Position numbers and translations under genes: made by a program
The notes under the pieces: model-generated
The model's input: the letters and a program-made list of their open reading frames with translations, nothing else
Database searches by the model: none
Told to the model about the DNA's origin: nothing
Origin: Acinetobacter sp. UBA801
GTDB lineage: Bacteria; Pseudomonadota; Gammaproteobacteria; Pseudomonadales; Moraxellaceae
Direction of reading: 5' to 3'
NCBI GenBank assembly: GCA_002296655.1
Contig: DBIN01000052.1
Coordinates: 1 to 44,058, forward strand
DNA length: 44,058 bases
Shown here: positions 17,860 to 26,998 of the stretch, piece by piece
Position numbering within the stretch: the stretch's first letter is position 1
How the letters are laid out: the number at the start of each line of letters is the position of its first letter

Positions 17860-18891
17860 TTAAGGCGCTAAACGCTGCGTCTGCTCAAAATCCTTGACTG
17901 CTTGAATACGTTTTTGTGTTGCAGGATGGCTTTGCAAAAAATCCAAAGGACTTTTGCCGATGTCTTCTCCTGTATCTTGTGCCAAACGCTCCAAAAAATG
18001 AGCAAAATGAATGGTTGGAATGCCCTGAGCGTGCATGGTATTTAGAGCATAATGATCTGCTTCAGATTCAAAATTACGTGAATAACTTGCCCCCACGAGC
18101 GCCACAGGCAAGGTCGAAACTAAATCTGTACCATCTCCTGTAATCGCAAGCAAAATAATACTAAACCCTAAGCTCGATAAGGCTTGTTGCAAGCTGTGTC
18201 TTTCTGCCAAATGCCCTTGTTCATGCGCCAACACACCAAAAATTTCCTGATCATTCTGCGCCAATTCCACCAACTCATCGGTCAAAATAATAGTGTTATT
18301 CGGAATTGCCAAAGCATTCGCTCCTAAGCGATTACCTTGTCGAAACAGCACTTTAGCAGGTGTATCTTCTGCAATGAGCTTGCGATAATCTTTCAGAATT
18401 TTCTGCTGACGCGCTGTAGGCAATTGACTAGGGGCAGTCATATCTAAAATATAACGCTCTGCTTTATCACCAATTTGATTTAAGGTATTCGCAGGCAATT
18501 GAAAGGCAACGTATCTGGATGCGCTTGGGATGCCCCATTGCACAGTGGCAAATACCATCAACAACACAAAAACCAGACTAAATACAATCAGACTTGGTGT
18601 GCGTTCCAATTTCCAGATGGAATGCTGCAGCTGTTTATTTCGTAGTTGAAACCATTCAGGCAATGCTTGAGAAAACTCAATACGTGCATCGTCTTTAAGT
18701 TCAATGACAGGCTGAATTTTACCCAGTGCGCCTACCAACATCATGTCTTGATAATGATAGCGCCGTTGTTGTTGTAAATTCTCACCATAACAAATGAGTA
18801 CTGACTGAGCATCAATAGGCGAGATTTTGGCTGGCCATGGTTTAGATACCACGCCATCATAAAACACCACATCCACGACCTGTGCCGCCAT
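17860..18891 (-). CDS. M48-family zinc metalloprotease, membrane-anchored
   Basis: A 343-residue protein with an N-terminal soluble domain (about 1-90), one transmembrane helix (about 99-117) and an M48 peptidase domain. The zinc site is HEQGH (residues 223-227) with the third ligand in FESEAD (E275-D279). A second hydrophobic stretch near residues 243-265 follows the active site, as in HtpX-type proteins. The proteolytic domain is probably on the periplasmic side, but topology is not certain. GGGAGAG precedes the ATG. It follows the YjgN-family gene by 14 bases on the same strand, so the two are likely co-transcribed and may act together at the envelope. Confidence 0.88.
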   Translation of the reverse strand: MAAQVVDVVFYDGVVSKPWPAKISPIDAQSVLICYGENLQQQRRYHYQDMMLVGALGKIQPVIELKDDARIEFSQALPEWFQLRNKQLQHSIWKLERTPSLIVFSLVFVLLMVFATVQWGIPSASRYVAFQLPANTLNQIGDKAERYILDMTAPSQLPTARQQKILKDYRKLIAEDTPAKVLFRQGNRLGANALAIPNNTIILTDELVELAQNDQEIFGVLAHEQGHLAERHSLQQALSSLGFSIILLAITGDGTDLVSTLPVALVGASYSRNFESEADHYALNTMHAQGIPTIHFAHFLERLAQDTGEDIGKSPLDFLQSHPATQKRIQAVKDFEQTQRLAP

Positions 18892-18905
18892 ATCTCTCTC
18901 CCACC

Positions 18906-20009
18906 TTACAGCGAAACATCAATATCAAAAATATCACTGATTTCTTCTGCAAGTGCGCTATGTTCGGCTTGCAGTTTATTGATCATCAAATCTGGATCAT
19001 TTTTTAAATGTAGACTTAAAGACTCAACCTGATAGCGATATAAACGAATGGCTGCCCATGGAGTCATTAACCCCAAACTCAGAACTTTCACAATCCAATT
19101 GGTCACCACAATCCAAGTATAATGCCACTGCCCGCAATCGGTCTGAAATTCACTACCACTGATACTGGTATTGTTCCATGTAGTGATAAAAATTCGCGCC
19201 GACATCAGCGGCCAAATTAAAAACAACCCCAGCAGATAAACCGCTAAAAACAACCAAAGCAACTGTGCAGGATTTCGACTTAACTGTCCTGACAAAGCCA
19301 AAATCATCCCCACAGCAAGCAAAATACCAAAGAATAAGAAAATAGGTATATACATCGCGCGCATATAGGCTGGCCAATCTGCTTTCAGCTTAAATTTAAG
19401 CTGTCCTGCATATAAGTGGTCTAGGCAATAACGCTTATACATCCAAACCAATACAGGAAAAAATAGGCCCAATGTAAACAGATTAATCACGATACATTTT
19501 AAAAATACCCAATAGGCTTCTTTGTTACTGCCTGAGAAATAAAAACGCGCATTACCAAATTTACTATTTCGCGCCTTGAAACGAATGGTCGCTCGAATCA
19601 ACCACGGCACAGCTAAATATAAAGCCACCACGCCAATGAGCATGGCTTTGACTGAATAATTGGAAATCACCGAGATCGCAACATAAATTCCAATGGCAAT
19701 TAAACGCCCTAATAAAATTTTATGTGGGATGCCCGTGAAATCAAAACGGCGTTTGATTAATTCGGTATTGCCATAAAAATAGCGCAAACGACGTACTTTT
19801 GCCCACGGTGCATATAGCCCGAAGGTTACAATCATCAATAAAATATTGACAATCCAAATGCCAAAATACTCTGAGGCGCTACCATGAAACTGAAAATGAT
19901 GAATCCGTCCAAGTAATGGATTCAGCGCAGGCGGCGTTGTAGGCTCCGCTGGAAAAAACGGGGAAGATGACGGTGTTTGTTGTGGTAAATCCCATTCTGA
20001 ATTGTGCAT
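18906..20009 (-). CDS. YjgN/DUF898 family membrane protein
   Basis: A 367-residue inner-membrane protein with about eight hydrophobic segments. The DUF898 signature appears twice in degenerate form: FQFHGSASEYFGIWIVNI...VTFGLYAPWAKVRRLRYFYGNT near residue 38, and WIVKVLSLGLMTPWAAIRLYRY near residue 310. The first 33 residues are Pro/Ser-rich and soluble. The function is unknown. Its pairing with the M48 protease is a recurring arrangement, suggesting a joint role. The start at 20009 has AAGG seven bases upstream. Confidence 0.82.
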   Translation of the reverse strand: MHNSEWDLPQQTPSSSPFFPAEPTTPPALNPLLGRIHHFQFHGSASEYFGIWIVNILLMIVTFGLYAPWAKVRRLRYFYGNTELIKRRFDFTGIPHKILLGRLIAIGIYVAISVISNYSVKAMLIGVVALYLAVPWLIRATIRFKARNSKFGNARFYFSGSNKEAYWVFLKCIVINLFTLGLFFPVLVWMYKRYCLDHLYAGQLKFKLKADWPAYMRAMYIPIFLFFGILLAVGMILALSGQLSRNPAQLLWLFLAVYLLGLFLIWPLMSARIFITTWNNTSISGSEFQTDCGQWHYTWIVVTNWIVKVLSLGLMTPWAAIRLYRYQVESLSLHLKNDPDLMINKLQAEHSALAEEISDIFDIDVSL

Positions 20010-20177
20010 GTGATGCCTTAGTTATTTTATTGTGCAGTCGTTCTTTTACCCAGAAACTCAAACCCAAATGAGCAATCTTTCTAATTGGTAAAAAAGCAAG
20101 TGTTCACCATTCTATTAAAAACTAAACAACGTGCCTAGAAAAGTTTAAAAATCAATGTGTAAAATTGAGTGCTTGGC

Positions 20178-21017
20178 TTAGTCTGCTTGCAATTGCACCA
20201 CATGGAATTGCAAATGCTGATCTATAAAGCTTTGAATGAAATAATAGCCATGATCATAGCCCGCATGTTCACGCAAACTCAATTTTTGCCCGACCGCATC
20301 ACAAGCTTGCTGAAATAATGCAGGATTGAGCTGACTGTAGAATTGATCTTTCAATCCCTGATCAATCAAAATTTCACTGAACAATGCACCTTTGGCCTGC
20401 ACCAAAGCAGTCGCATCGTGCTGTAACCATAGTTGTTGATCTGAGCCTAAATAATTAGAAAACGCTTTTTCACCCCACGGGCATTGGGTTGGTGCACAAA
20501 TCGGAGCAAAAGCAGACACGGACTTAAATTTTTCAGGATATTTAAACGCGAGGGTCAATGCACCATGACCACCCATACTGTGCCCCATGATACCCACTTG
20601 CTGTGGCTGAATTGGGAACTGTTGTCGTACCAATTGATAAAGCTCATCGGCTACAAAAGTTTCCATTTGATAATGTGCCGCCCACGGTGCTTGTGTGGCA
20701 TTGATATAGAAACCTGCACCCTGTCCAATATCCCAATGGTCACCTTTAGCAACAGCTTCACCACGTGGTGAAGTATCTGGACTAATCAAAATTAGTCCCA
20801 ATTGCGCTGCCATGTGCTGTGCATGTGCTTTAATCGCAAAAGTTTCTTCGTTACAGGTTAAACCTGCCAAATAAAATACCGCAGGACAAGCCTGTCCCGC
20901 CAAAGCTTGTTCGGGCAAAAAAATGCCAAACTGAGTTTCAGTCTGTAAAGCATTAGAATGAAAACGATAAATCCGTTGCTCACCCTCAAAACAGCGGTTG
21001 TTCTGAATTAACTCCAT
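20178..21017 (-). CDS. fghA: S-formylglutathione hydrolase
   Basis: FghA hydrolyses S-formylglutathione to formate and glutathione, the last step of glutathione-dependent formaldehyde detoxification. The 279-residue alpha/beta hydrolase has the nucleophile elbow GHSMGG with S147, the oxyanion-hole region YLAGLTCNEETF, a catalytic Asp in DQGLKDQF and the His in HAGYDHGYYFI. The start is the ATG at 21017 with AGGAG upstream; the GTG just before it is in frame but less likely. The partner dehydrogenase (adhC/frmA) is not in this window. The C13 peptidase gene is 18 bases upstream on the same strand. Confidence 0.92.
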   Translation of the reverse strand: MELIQNNRCFEGEQRIYRFHSNALQTETQFGIFLPEQALAGQACPAVFYLAGLTCNEETFAIKAHAQHMAAQLGLILISPDTSPRGEAVAKGDHWDIGQGAGFYINATQAPWAAHYQMETFVADELYQLVRQQFPIQPQQVGIMGHSMGGHGALTLAFKYPEKFKSVSAFAPICAPTQCPWGEKAFSNYLGSDQQLWLQHDATALVQAKGALFSEILIDQGLKDQFYSQLNPALFQQACDAVGQKLSLREHAGYDHGYYFIQSFIDQHLQFHVVQLQAD

Positions 21018-21035
21018 CACCCTCTCCTCTTTGGC

Positions 21036-22445
21036 TTATTGAACAGATTGCGCACTCAATTGAATTTCTGCCGATGTTGCAACACTTTTTTGTGGAAACA
21101 AACGCTGCTCTAATTGTGGCAGCATCAATTCCATATTTTTACCTATCGCCCATTGCGGCTCTGAAGGCTCAAAACCTTGCGCTTGCTCCCATTTGGCCAC
21201 AGTCACTTTGGCTTCATTAAAGGCATTGGCAAATGAATTTTGTTCACGCATGGCCTGATCAAAAAAGGCACGACCAAAATAAGTATAGTCAGCTTCGTTT
21301 GAACAACCAAACGACTCACGATCTGCTGCCGATGCAGTAATTACCAAGGTATTATCATCTTGCAAGGCGGATACAAAGCTACCTGAATAACAGGCTGAAA
21401 TAACGATCACACGCCAGCGAATACCCGATTTATCCAAAGTATCACGCAGCCATTTCGGATCGACCTGATTTAAGTCAAGTGGTGCATTTTCAATTTCAAA
21501 ATGGTCTTTTAAACCATGTGAGGTCATATATAAAAATAGCACATCACTTTCACGGTTCATGCGTTGCCCCATACGGCGCAGCGCCAATTCAATACTGGTT
21601 TGTGAGGCAATTGGAATTACATTGCGGGTCATTGGGTTATTAATGAGCACCATCGAACGCCCAAAAGTACCAAAACGGGTATCAAACTGTTCACGAATCC
21701 GCTCAATTTCAGACATAAATACGTCTTGATAGCTCGCCCCTGCAACCCCTAAAAAGTACCAATGCGATTGGGCAAATTCCCCATATTGAATACTGTCTAA
21801 AGCTTTATTCAGTACACGGCTTTGTGCATAAAAAGCTTCTTCGCTTAAACTTGGTGGAACTTCTTCTACTTTCCAAATGGGCTGACTTTTCACTGACATC
21901 TGCCAAACCACCAAAGTGAATAAGGTCGCCAAAACAATCAGTGCCCTTTCCCACCACGGCCAATGCAGCTCACGTGAAAACACCCACACCACGGCCAAGC
22001 TTTGCCAAACAAAAAGCACCATAAAAATGATAGGCAAATAGTCATACAACACATACGGCAAGACATCCATCATGCCCATGTATTGAATCAAGCTTTGTAA
22101 TAAAGCAACGTGAGTATCTAATACTAGCCACAACAAAGCAGGGACTAACAATAAGCGCGGGTTATTGACACGCTGAGAAAGAATAATTCCGACAATTAAG
22201 GCAATAAACGGCCACAAGGCATAACTGACCAAACCCTGTGGGTTAAATTCACCCACTTCTCCCGCCACCAACCAACTGAATAAGGTATTGGCAAGACCGC
22301 CTAAAATCCCCCAAAAAATCAGTTGTAAGATAGATGGACGAATAATTTGCAAAGAGCGTCGCGAACCCAAAAATAACCAAACGCCCGCGGCTTGGTTGCT
22401 TTTAAAATCGTGCCAAAAATTAATGGAGGGTTTGAAGTCAATCAT
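21036..22445 (-). CDS. C13-family (caspase-like) cysteine peptidase, membrane-anchored
   Basis: A 469-residue protein in two parts. Residues 1-185 hold about five transmembrane helices, and residues 200-440 form a clan CD peptidase of the C13/legumain type. The catalytic pair is H310 in LYMTSHGLKDH and C352 in VIVISACYSGSF, each after a hydrophobic strand as in caspase folds. The soluble domain is probably periplasmic or cytoplasmic; topology cannot be fixed by eye. The substrate is unknown. It is likely co-transcribed with fghA. The length and layout match proteins annotated as C13 family peptidase in gammaproteobacteria. Confidence 0.85.
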   Translation of the reverse strand: MIDFKPSINFWHDFKSNQAAGVWLFLGSRRSLQIIRPSILQLIFWGILGGLANTLFSWLVAGEVGEFNPQGLVSYALWPFIALIVGIILSQRVNNPRLLLVPALLWLVLDTHVALLQSLIQYMGMMDVLPYVLYDYLPIIFMVLFVWQSLAVVWVFSRELHWPWWERALIVLATLFTLVVWQMSVKSQPIWKVEEVPPSLSEEAFYAQSRVLNKALDSIQYGEFAQSHWYFLGVAGASYQDVFMSEIERIREQFDTRFGTFGRSMVLINNPMTRNVIPIASQTSIELALRRMGQRMNRESDVLFLYMTSHGLKDHFEIENAPLDLNQVDPKWLRDTLDKSGIRWRVIVISACYSGSFVSALQDDNTLVITASAADRESFGCSNEADYTYFGRAFFDQAMREQNSFANAFNEAKVTVAKWEQAQGFEPSEPQWAIGKNMELMLPQLEQRLFPQKSVATSAEIQLSAQSVQ

Positions 22446-22591
22446 AGGATTCTGTTAATCGCAGCTCGCGTTTCCACACTCCAAGTTTATGCTTGTCGTC
22501 GTAATTATCAATTGTTAATTTTAACTATATAACAAATCTTTGTGCATTATAGAAGCATTGAATGCCTTGCCACTGCTTTAGTGGTAGAAAT

Positions 22592-23413
22592 CTACCCGTT
22601 GTTCAAATTTGCTTGGAAATAAGCATCAAATCTGCATGCATCACCATGCCATTGATGTGTAGTTTCCTGCCCCGCCAAAAATACTGCCAAACGTGGACGC
22701 TTCACTACAACACGTTTGGCAATTTGCTGTGCTAAGCCTAATAAATGATCACCTAAATCCATTTCACCATCTTCAGGTAACAACAAATGTAATAACTGCA
22801 TTTGTTTTTTGACTTGAGCCTGCTTTTTCTGTGTCTGTTGATGTTGATCTCTCTGCGGAAACATCGGGTCTAAATACACCACATCAACAATTTTTCCCCG
22901 CGCTGCGCAGTTGCGTAAATAATCTGCTGAATCTGTAAAAACCAACTGGATACGTGCAACAACACGTGCCAAGAAAGGATCATCTTCAGCTTGGCGTTTA
23001 GCATCTTCCAACAAAGTAAAAAGAATAGGATGACGCTCCAACAACGTGACCTGAGCACCCAAATATGCCATAAGCAAGCTGTCGTGTCCTAGTCCTGCCG
23101 TAGCATCAATCAGGCTTGGTTTTTCCGACAAATTACAGGCACGAGCAATCATTTCTGATTTTAAAGAGGCACGCTTTAGCCGTCCAATTTCAGCTTTCCA
23201 ATCGGGTTGCATTTTCATGCCATTGGCACACAACCACAGCCCTTCAGCATCTACACACAATGCCAATTCAGGGTTCAAACGCAAAAAACGCGCATTCAGT
23301 TTTTCTACTGTTTCAATGCGCGTTTGCACACCTCTAGACAAAAGCACAGCAGAATAATGCTGTGCTTGAGTGAGCCACTCGGCTTCGGTGTATAAGCGAA
23401 GTTCGCTTACCAT
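22592..23413 (-). CDS. rsmJ: 16S rRNA (guanine-1516-N2)-methyltransferase
   Basis: RsmJ methylates G1516 of 16S rRNA using S-adenosylmethionine. The 273-residue product has the SAM motif [18 protein letters not shown], the acidic ERHP after strand 2 and the catalytic/target motif [11 protein letters not shown] with a basic [10 protein letters not shown] segment after it. The start at 23413 (MVSELRLY) has GGA upstream and overlaps the uppP stop by 7 bases; a longer frame from 23473 lies inside uppP. It is the third gene of the tsaB-uppP-rsmJ operon. Confidence 0.88.
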   Translation of the reverse strand: MVSELRLYTEAEWLTQAQHYSAVLLSRGVQTRIETVEKLNARFLRLNPELALCVDAEGLWLCANGMKMQPDWKAEIGRLKRASLKSEMIARACNLSEKPSLIDATAGLGHDSLLMAYLGAQVTLLERHPILFTLLEDAKRQAEDDPFLARVVARIQLVFTDSADYLRNCAARGKIVDVVYLDPMFPQRDQHQQTQKKQAQVKKQMQLLHLLLPEDGEMDLGDHLLGLAQQIAKRVVVKRPRLAVFLAGQETTHQWHGDACRFDAYFQANLNNG

Positions 23414-24231
23414 AGTTTCCAACCTGTGAATGCGAACAATAAAATGATTAAACCTGAAGCAATACGATACCAAGCAAAAATCATAAAATCTCGCTTAGCC
23501 ACATACGCCACCAAGGCACGGATTAGCAAGAGCGCCGATACAAAAGAAACGATGATCCCGAAACTGAGCACCGTCCAATCTTCTGTGGTTTGGAATACAT
23601 CATAGCTTTGGTACAAGTCGAGTAAGCCTGCGCCAATAATGACAGGAATACCCAAAAAGAAAGAAAATTCAGTGGCGGCTTTACGCGAAACACCTAAGAA
23701 CATTGCACCAATAATGGTTGCCCCTGAACGCGAAGTCCCCGGAATCAGCGACAACACCTGAATCAGACCAATCCAGATAGCATCTCTATAAGTTAGGTCT
23801 TCAACTTCATGTGCACGTACTTGTGGTGGATGTTTCTCAATCCACATAATGATAAAACCGCCAATAATCAGACCAATGGCTACGGCAACATCATTAAACA
23901 ATAATTCTTTTACAGTTTGTCCAAAAGTCAGTCCAATCAGAATTATTGGAATAGACGCCATAATCAGACCAAAGCCCAAGCGACGACCTTTTTCTTCGCC
24001 TGTAAACATACCTGTGGCTGCGCCCCATAAACGTGTCCAATACTCATAAATGACCGCTGCAATTGCTCCCATTTGAATGGCAATCACAAATACATCACTT
24101 TTTTCTTTGGTCCAAAAGTCCATTAGCTCTGCAGCCAGAATCAAATGTCCTGTGCTAGAAATGGGTAGAAATTCGGTAATCCCTTCTACAATACCCATAA
24201 TTGCCGCTTTGAGCAGCAGTAAAAGATCCAT
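23407..24231 (-). CDS. uppP: Undecaprenyl-diphosphatase
   Basis: UppP (BacA) dephosphorylates undecaprenyl pyrophosphate at the inner membrane to recycle the lipid carrier for peptidoglycan and O-antigen synthesis; overproduction is classically linked to bacitracin resistance. The 274-residue protein has about eight hydrophobic helices, the N-terminal motif [18 protein letters not shown] and the second motif [10 protein letters not shown] near residue 170. It lies 12 bases after tsaB and overlaps rsmJ. Confidence 0.95.
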   Translation of the reverse strand: MDLLLLLKAAIMGIVEGITEFLPISSTGHLILAAELMDFWTKEKSDVFVIAIQMGAIAAVIYEYWTRLWGAATGMFTGEEKGRRLGFGLIMASIPIILIGLTFGQTVKELLFNDVAVAIGLIIGGFIIMWIEKHPPQVRAHEVEDLTYRDAIWIGLIQVLSLIPGTSRSGATIIGAMFLGVSRKAATEFSFFLGIPVIIGAGLLDLYQSYDVFQTTEDWTVLSFGIIVSFVSALLLIRALVAYVAKRDFMIFAWYRIASGLIILLFAFTGWKLW

Positions 24232-24243
24232 AAATAACCCTAA

Positions 24244-24909
24244 TTATGCCTTGCCTTGTTCTGGAATTTTTTTCCAAGCATTGTCACGTAAATAAACAGG
24301 TAATGCTTGTTCTGCGCTGACCCATTGCTGTTGCTGTGCACAGACGCGTGCAATAGTAGCAATATCTTGTGCGGTTGCACTTAAGCCCTTGTATTGTATT
24401 TGTTCTTGATCAATTAGGCCTGCACCAGAACCGACCAATTGAAAGCGTACCACTTGTGCAGCGTCGCTATAATTCAATAATTGTTCCTGATCAACCGCCT
24501 GCATAATTTCTTGTATATCTAGCTCAAAACTAGCGATATACACTTCATTCATGCGTGCATCCAACACAGCTGTAACTGCAGTTAACCCTTCAAGACGATA
24601 AGCCGCTTGCGCCAATGCCTGCAAAGTCGATACAGGAATTACAGGCACATCATGCGACCACGCCAAAGCTTGCGTAACTGCTGCATTGATTCGCACACCA
24701 CTAAAAGAACCTGGGCCACGACTAAAGGCAATTGCAGTCAGGTCAGCCGTACTCATTTGAGTTTCAGCAAAGCCTTGCTCAATCATCGGTAAGATGGTTT
24801 GCGTTTGTGCTTTTGCTCGCGTATCTAATTGAAAAAAAAGTTCCTGTGTTTCATCTACAATCGAAACGGAACACTGCTCATTGGCAGTTTCCAATGCCAG
24901 CAATTTCAT
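24244..24909 (-). CDS. tsaB: tRNA threonylcarbamoyladenosine synthesis protein TsaB
   Basis: TsaB is the ASKHA-fold partner of TsaD in the complex that puts threonylcarbamoyl on A37 of ANN-decoding tRNAs. The 221-residue product starts MKLLALETANEQCSVS and has the conserved block SRGPGSFSGVRI and DARMNEVYIA. The C-terminal PVYLRDNAWKK matches the family end. The start at 24909 has AAGG seven bases upstream; the preceding TTG is unlikely. It is first in the tsaB-uppP-rsmJ operon. Confidence 0.93.
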   Translation of the reverse strand: MKLLALETANEQCSVSIVDETQELFFQLDTRAKAQTQTILPMIEQGFAETQMSTADLTAIAFSRGPGSFSGVRINAAVTQALAWSHDVPVIPVSTLQALAQAAYRLEGLTAVTAVLDARMNEVYIASFELDIQEIMQAVDQEQLLNYSDAAQVVRFQLVGSGAGLIDQEQIQYKGLSATAQDIATIARVCAQQQQWVSAEQALPVYLRDNAWKKIPEQGKA

Positions 24910-25069
24910 GCACAACCTTCAAGGAGTAAATATCAAAAATTGGCGTTATGATACTCCACTCCTGAAATTCACGCGAGGATTTACATGCCTCAGATTGCAA
25001 TTCATGCGTATAAAATTCTATGCAATTAAAGCCAAAATATGCGTTTGACTGAACGATGCAAATTCTAAT

Positions 25070-25600
25070 TTAGAGTGTGGCAGGCTCTAGGTTTACAAAT
25101 TGTTGAAAATGTTCAGCATAGTGCAGCGCACTCATTTTTAAACGTGCTTCTGCAGATTCATCCAAAATCTTGACCACTTTTCCAGGAGAGCCCATCACCA
25201 CAGAATTATCAGGAATCACTTTCCCTTCAGGAATTAAAGCATTGGCGCCAATAATACAGTTTTTACCAATCACCGCATGATTCAATACCACCGCATTAAT
25301 ACCAATCAGACTGTTATCGCCCACGGTACAACCATGTAACATCGCCTGATGTCCAATAGTCACATAATCACCAATCTGCATTTCAATGCCTGCATCAGTA
25401 TGCAATACAGCATTTTCCTGAACATTGCTAAAATTACCCAATTTGATTTTACTGTTATCGGCACGTACCACAGCCCCAAACCAAATGCTAACTTTTTTCC
25501 CCAACTCAACCTGACCAATGACCGTAGCATTATCAGCTACCCAACCATCCCACGGTTGCTGCATTGCTTGAGGCGCATATCCTTTAAATTTATACAACAT
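25070..25600 (-). CDS. Gamma-carbonic-anhydrase family protein (YrdA-like)
   Basis: A 176-residue left-handed beta-helix protein built of hexapeptide repeats, residues about 20-145. It has the RADNSKIKLGNFSNVQENAVLH block with a candidate zinc His and GHQAMLHGC with two further histidines, as in gamma-class carbonic anhydrase-like proteins such as YrdA and PaaY. A trimer with intersubunit zinc sites is expected. Whether it hydrates CO2 or acts as a thioesterase cannot be told from sequence. AAGGAAC precedes the ATG. The CoA pyrophosphatase gene is 32 bases upstream and the two may share a transcript. Confidence 0.88.
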   Translation of the reverse strand: MLYKFKGYAPQAMQQPWDGWVADNATVIGQVELGKKVSIWFGAVVRADNSKIKLGNFSNVQENAVLHTDAGIEMQIGDYVTIGHQAMLHGCTVGDNSLIGINAVVLNHAVIGKNCIIGANALIPEGKVIPDNSVVMGSPGKVVKILDESAEARLKMSALHYAEHFQQFVNLEPATL

Positions 25601-25632
25601 AGTTCCTTTCTATCCTCACATCAAAATTTTTT

Positions 25633-26229
25633 CTATTTGTTAAATGTTGGTGAATTTAACAAAAACGGCCATTCTTTACGATAATCCAAACCATATTCAA
25701 ATAAAGATACTAACATCCGCGCTGTTAACCCCCAAACTACTTCATCTTCGATCTGCATGCTCGGAAAATATAATTTTTGTTGTGCAAAGCTCACTTCATA
25801 CGGCATCGGTGGCGCTTCCATTAAATGCTGTAAAGAAGCAAAAAAGATCCGATCAATTTCTGAAGGTTGTGGAATTAGTTCTACTTTTGGGGGAATCAGC
25901 CCCACCACAGGTTTAACCAACATCCCATTACGAGCTTTTTGCATTGGCAAATCACCAATCAACTGCACTTCAAATGGATTTAATGCGGTTTCCTCCTGCG
26001 CTTCACGCAATGCCACCACAATATTACTGGTATCTTGCGGATCGCGTTTGCCACCTGGAAAAGACACCTCACCCGCATGATTGTTGAGTAAGGTAGAGCG
26101 GCGTGTGAGCAACACCTTAGGATCAGACTCGTCGGTAATAGCAATCAACACCGCTGCATGCGCTTCCATGAACGTTTTAGAAAAGCGCAAACGTTGCTGT
26201 AACAGATGCGTGAGCGAATGATCAATCAT
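25633..26229 (-). CDS. NUDIX hydrolase, CoA pyrophosphatase type
   Basis: A 198-residue NUDIX hydrolase of the CoA pyrophosphatase (NudL/YeaB) type, which splits CoA to 3',5'-ADP and phosphopantetheine. The CoA-specific signature precedes the Nudix box: LLTRRSTLLNNHAGEVSFPGG. The Nudix box follows as GGKRDPQDTSNIVVALREAQEET. AAGG lies close to the ATG and GGAGAG lies further upstream, so the start is reasonable. It is divergent from a second NUDIX gene across a 111-base gap. Confidence 0.88.
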   Translation of the reverse strand: MIDHSLTHLLQQRLRFSKTFMEAHAAVLIAITDESDPKVLLTRRSTLLNNHAGEVSFPGGKRDPQDTSNIVVALREAQEETALNPFEVQLIGDLPMQKARNGMLVKPVVGLIPPKVELIPQPSEIDRIFFASLQHLMEAPPMPYEVSFAQQKLYFPSMQIEDEVVWGLTARMLVSLFEYGLDYRKEWPFLLNSPTFNK

Positions 26230-26340
26230 GCCTTATAACTCTCCTTGTCTAAGTTTTCATCATAGCTGAAATAGCTAGGCAATAGATAGAGAGGATGCCA
26301 AAGTTGAAATTTTCAGTTATTCTGAGAACTCCCTTTAACA

Positions 26341-26901
26341 ATGACGATCACTATGAACTTTTGTGGAAATTGTGGGCAAAAAACAACAACGAAAATTCCG
26401 CTTGGCGATCAGCAATTACGTCAAGTCTGTAGCGCATGTGGCAACATTCACTACGTCAATCCAAAAGTCATTTGTGGTGCATTGGTCGTTTGGGAAAATA
26501 AAGTATTATTGTGTCGTCGTGCAATTGAACCGCGCTATGGTTTGTGGACTTTACCTGCAGGCTATATGGAAATGTTTGAAACCATGGAGCAAGGTTCTGC
26601 CCGTGAAACCCGCGAAGAAGCCGAAGCTGAAATTGAAATCGAACAACTTTACTGCATGTATAACATTCCTCGGATTGGGCAAATTTATGTGCTATTCAAA
26701 GCTCAATTGTTGAATGGTCAATTTGGTGCAGGTGAAGAAACCATCGAATCACGTTTGTTTAGTGAAGATGAGATTCCCTGGTCTGAATTGGCGTTTCCAA
26801 GTGTAGAACGTACTTTACAGCACTACTTTACAGACCGAAAAAACAATCATTTCACGATTCATTTAGAAACCTTAGGTTCACGTACCGATCATACGGGTTA
26901 A
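26341..26901 (+). CDS. Zinc-ribbon NUDIX hydrolase
   Basis: A 186-residue NUDIX hydrolase with an N-terminal zinc ribbon (FCGNCGQ and VCSACGNIHYVNPK, four cysteines) and a Nudix box GYMEMFETMEQGSARETREEAEAE. The layout recalls NudC-like zinc-ribbon NUDIX proteins, but it is shorter than NADH pyrophosphatase and lacks the NudC SQPWPFPxS motif, so the substrate is open. The start may be 26341 or the ATG at 26353 (MNFCGNCG), which fits the ribbon better; neither has a strong ribosome-binding site. Confidence 0.85.
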   Translation: MTITMNFCGNCGQKTTTKIPLGDQQLRQVCSACGNIHYVNPKVICGALVVWENKVLLCRRAIEPRYGLWTLPAGYMEMFETMEQGSARETREEAEAEIEIEQLYCMYNIPRIGQIYVLFKAQLLNGQFGAGEETIESRLFSEDEIPWSELAFPSVERTLQHYFTDRKNNHFTIHLETLGSRTDHTG

Positions 26902-26947
26902 CCCCATATGATATTCATTTGAACCAACCTGAAATCTGAATAAAAAT

Positions 26948-26972
26948 AGCCCACTCTCACAGTGGGCTTTTG
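26948..26972. terminator. Terminator between NUDIX gene and filF
   Basis: An 8-bp stem (AGCCCACT/AGTGGGCT) with a 5-base loop and TTTTG after it on the plus strand. On the minus strand the stem is followed by ATTTTTA. It sits between two convergent genes and probably serves both. Confidence 0.8.
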
Positions 26973-26998
26973 TCAACTCATATCAGCTAAAATGAATG

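Noticed and set aside
22569-22583. A CCACT/AGTGG stem close to the end of rsmJ as a terminator.
   Set aside because: The stem is only 5 bp, it lies upstream of the coding end on the transcribed strand and has no U-run.
24985-25029. A 14-codon plus-strand reading frame with a good ribosome-binding site (CGAGGATTTACATG) in the gap between tsaB and the gamma-carbonic-anhydrase gene.
   Set aside because: Nothing follows it on that strand, it has no recognisable leader-peptide character, and such short frames with fair ribosome-binding sites arise by chance.
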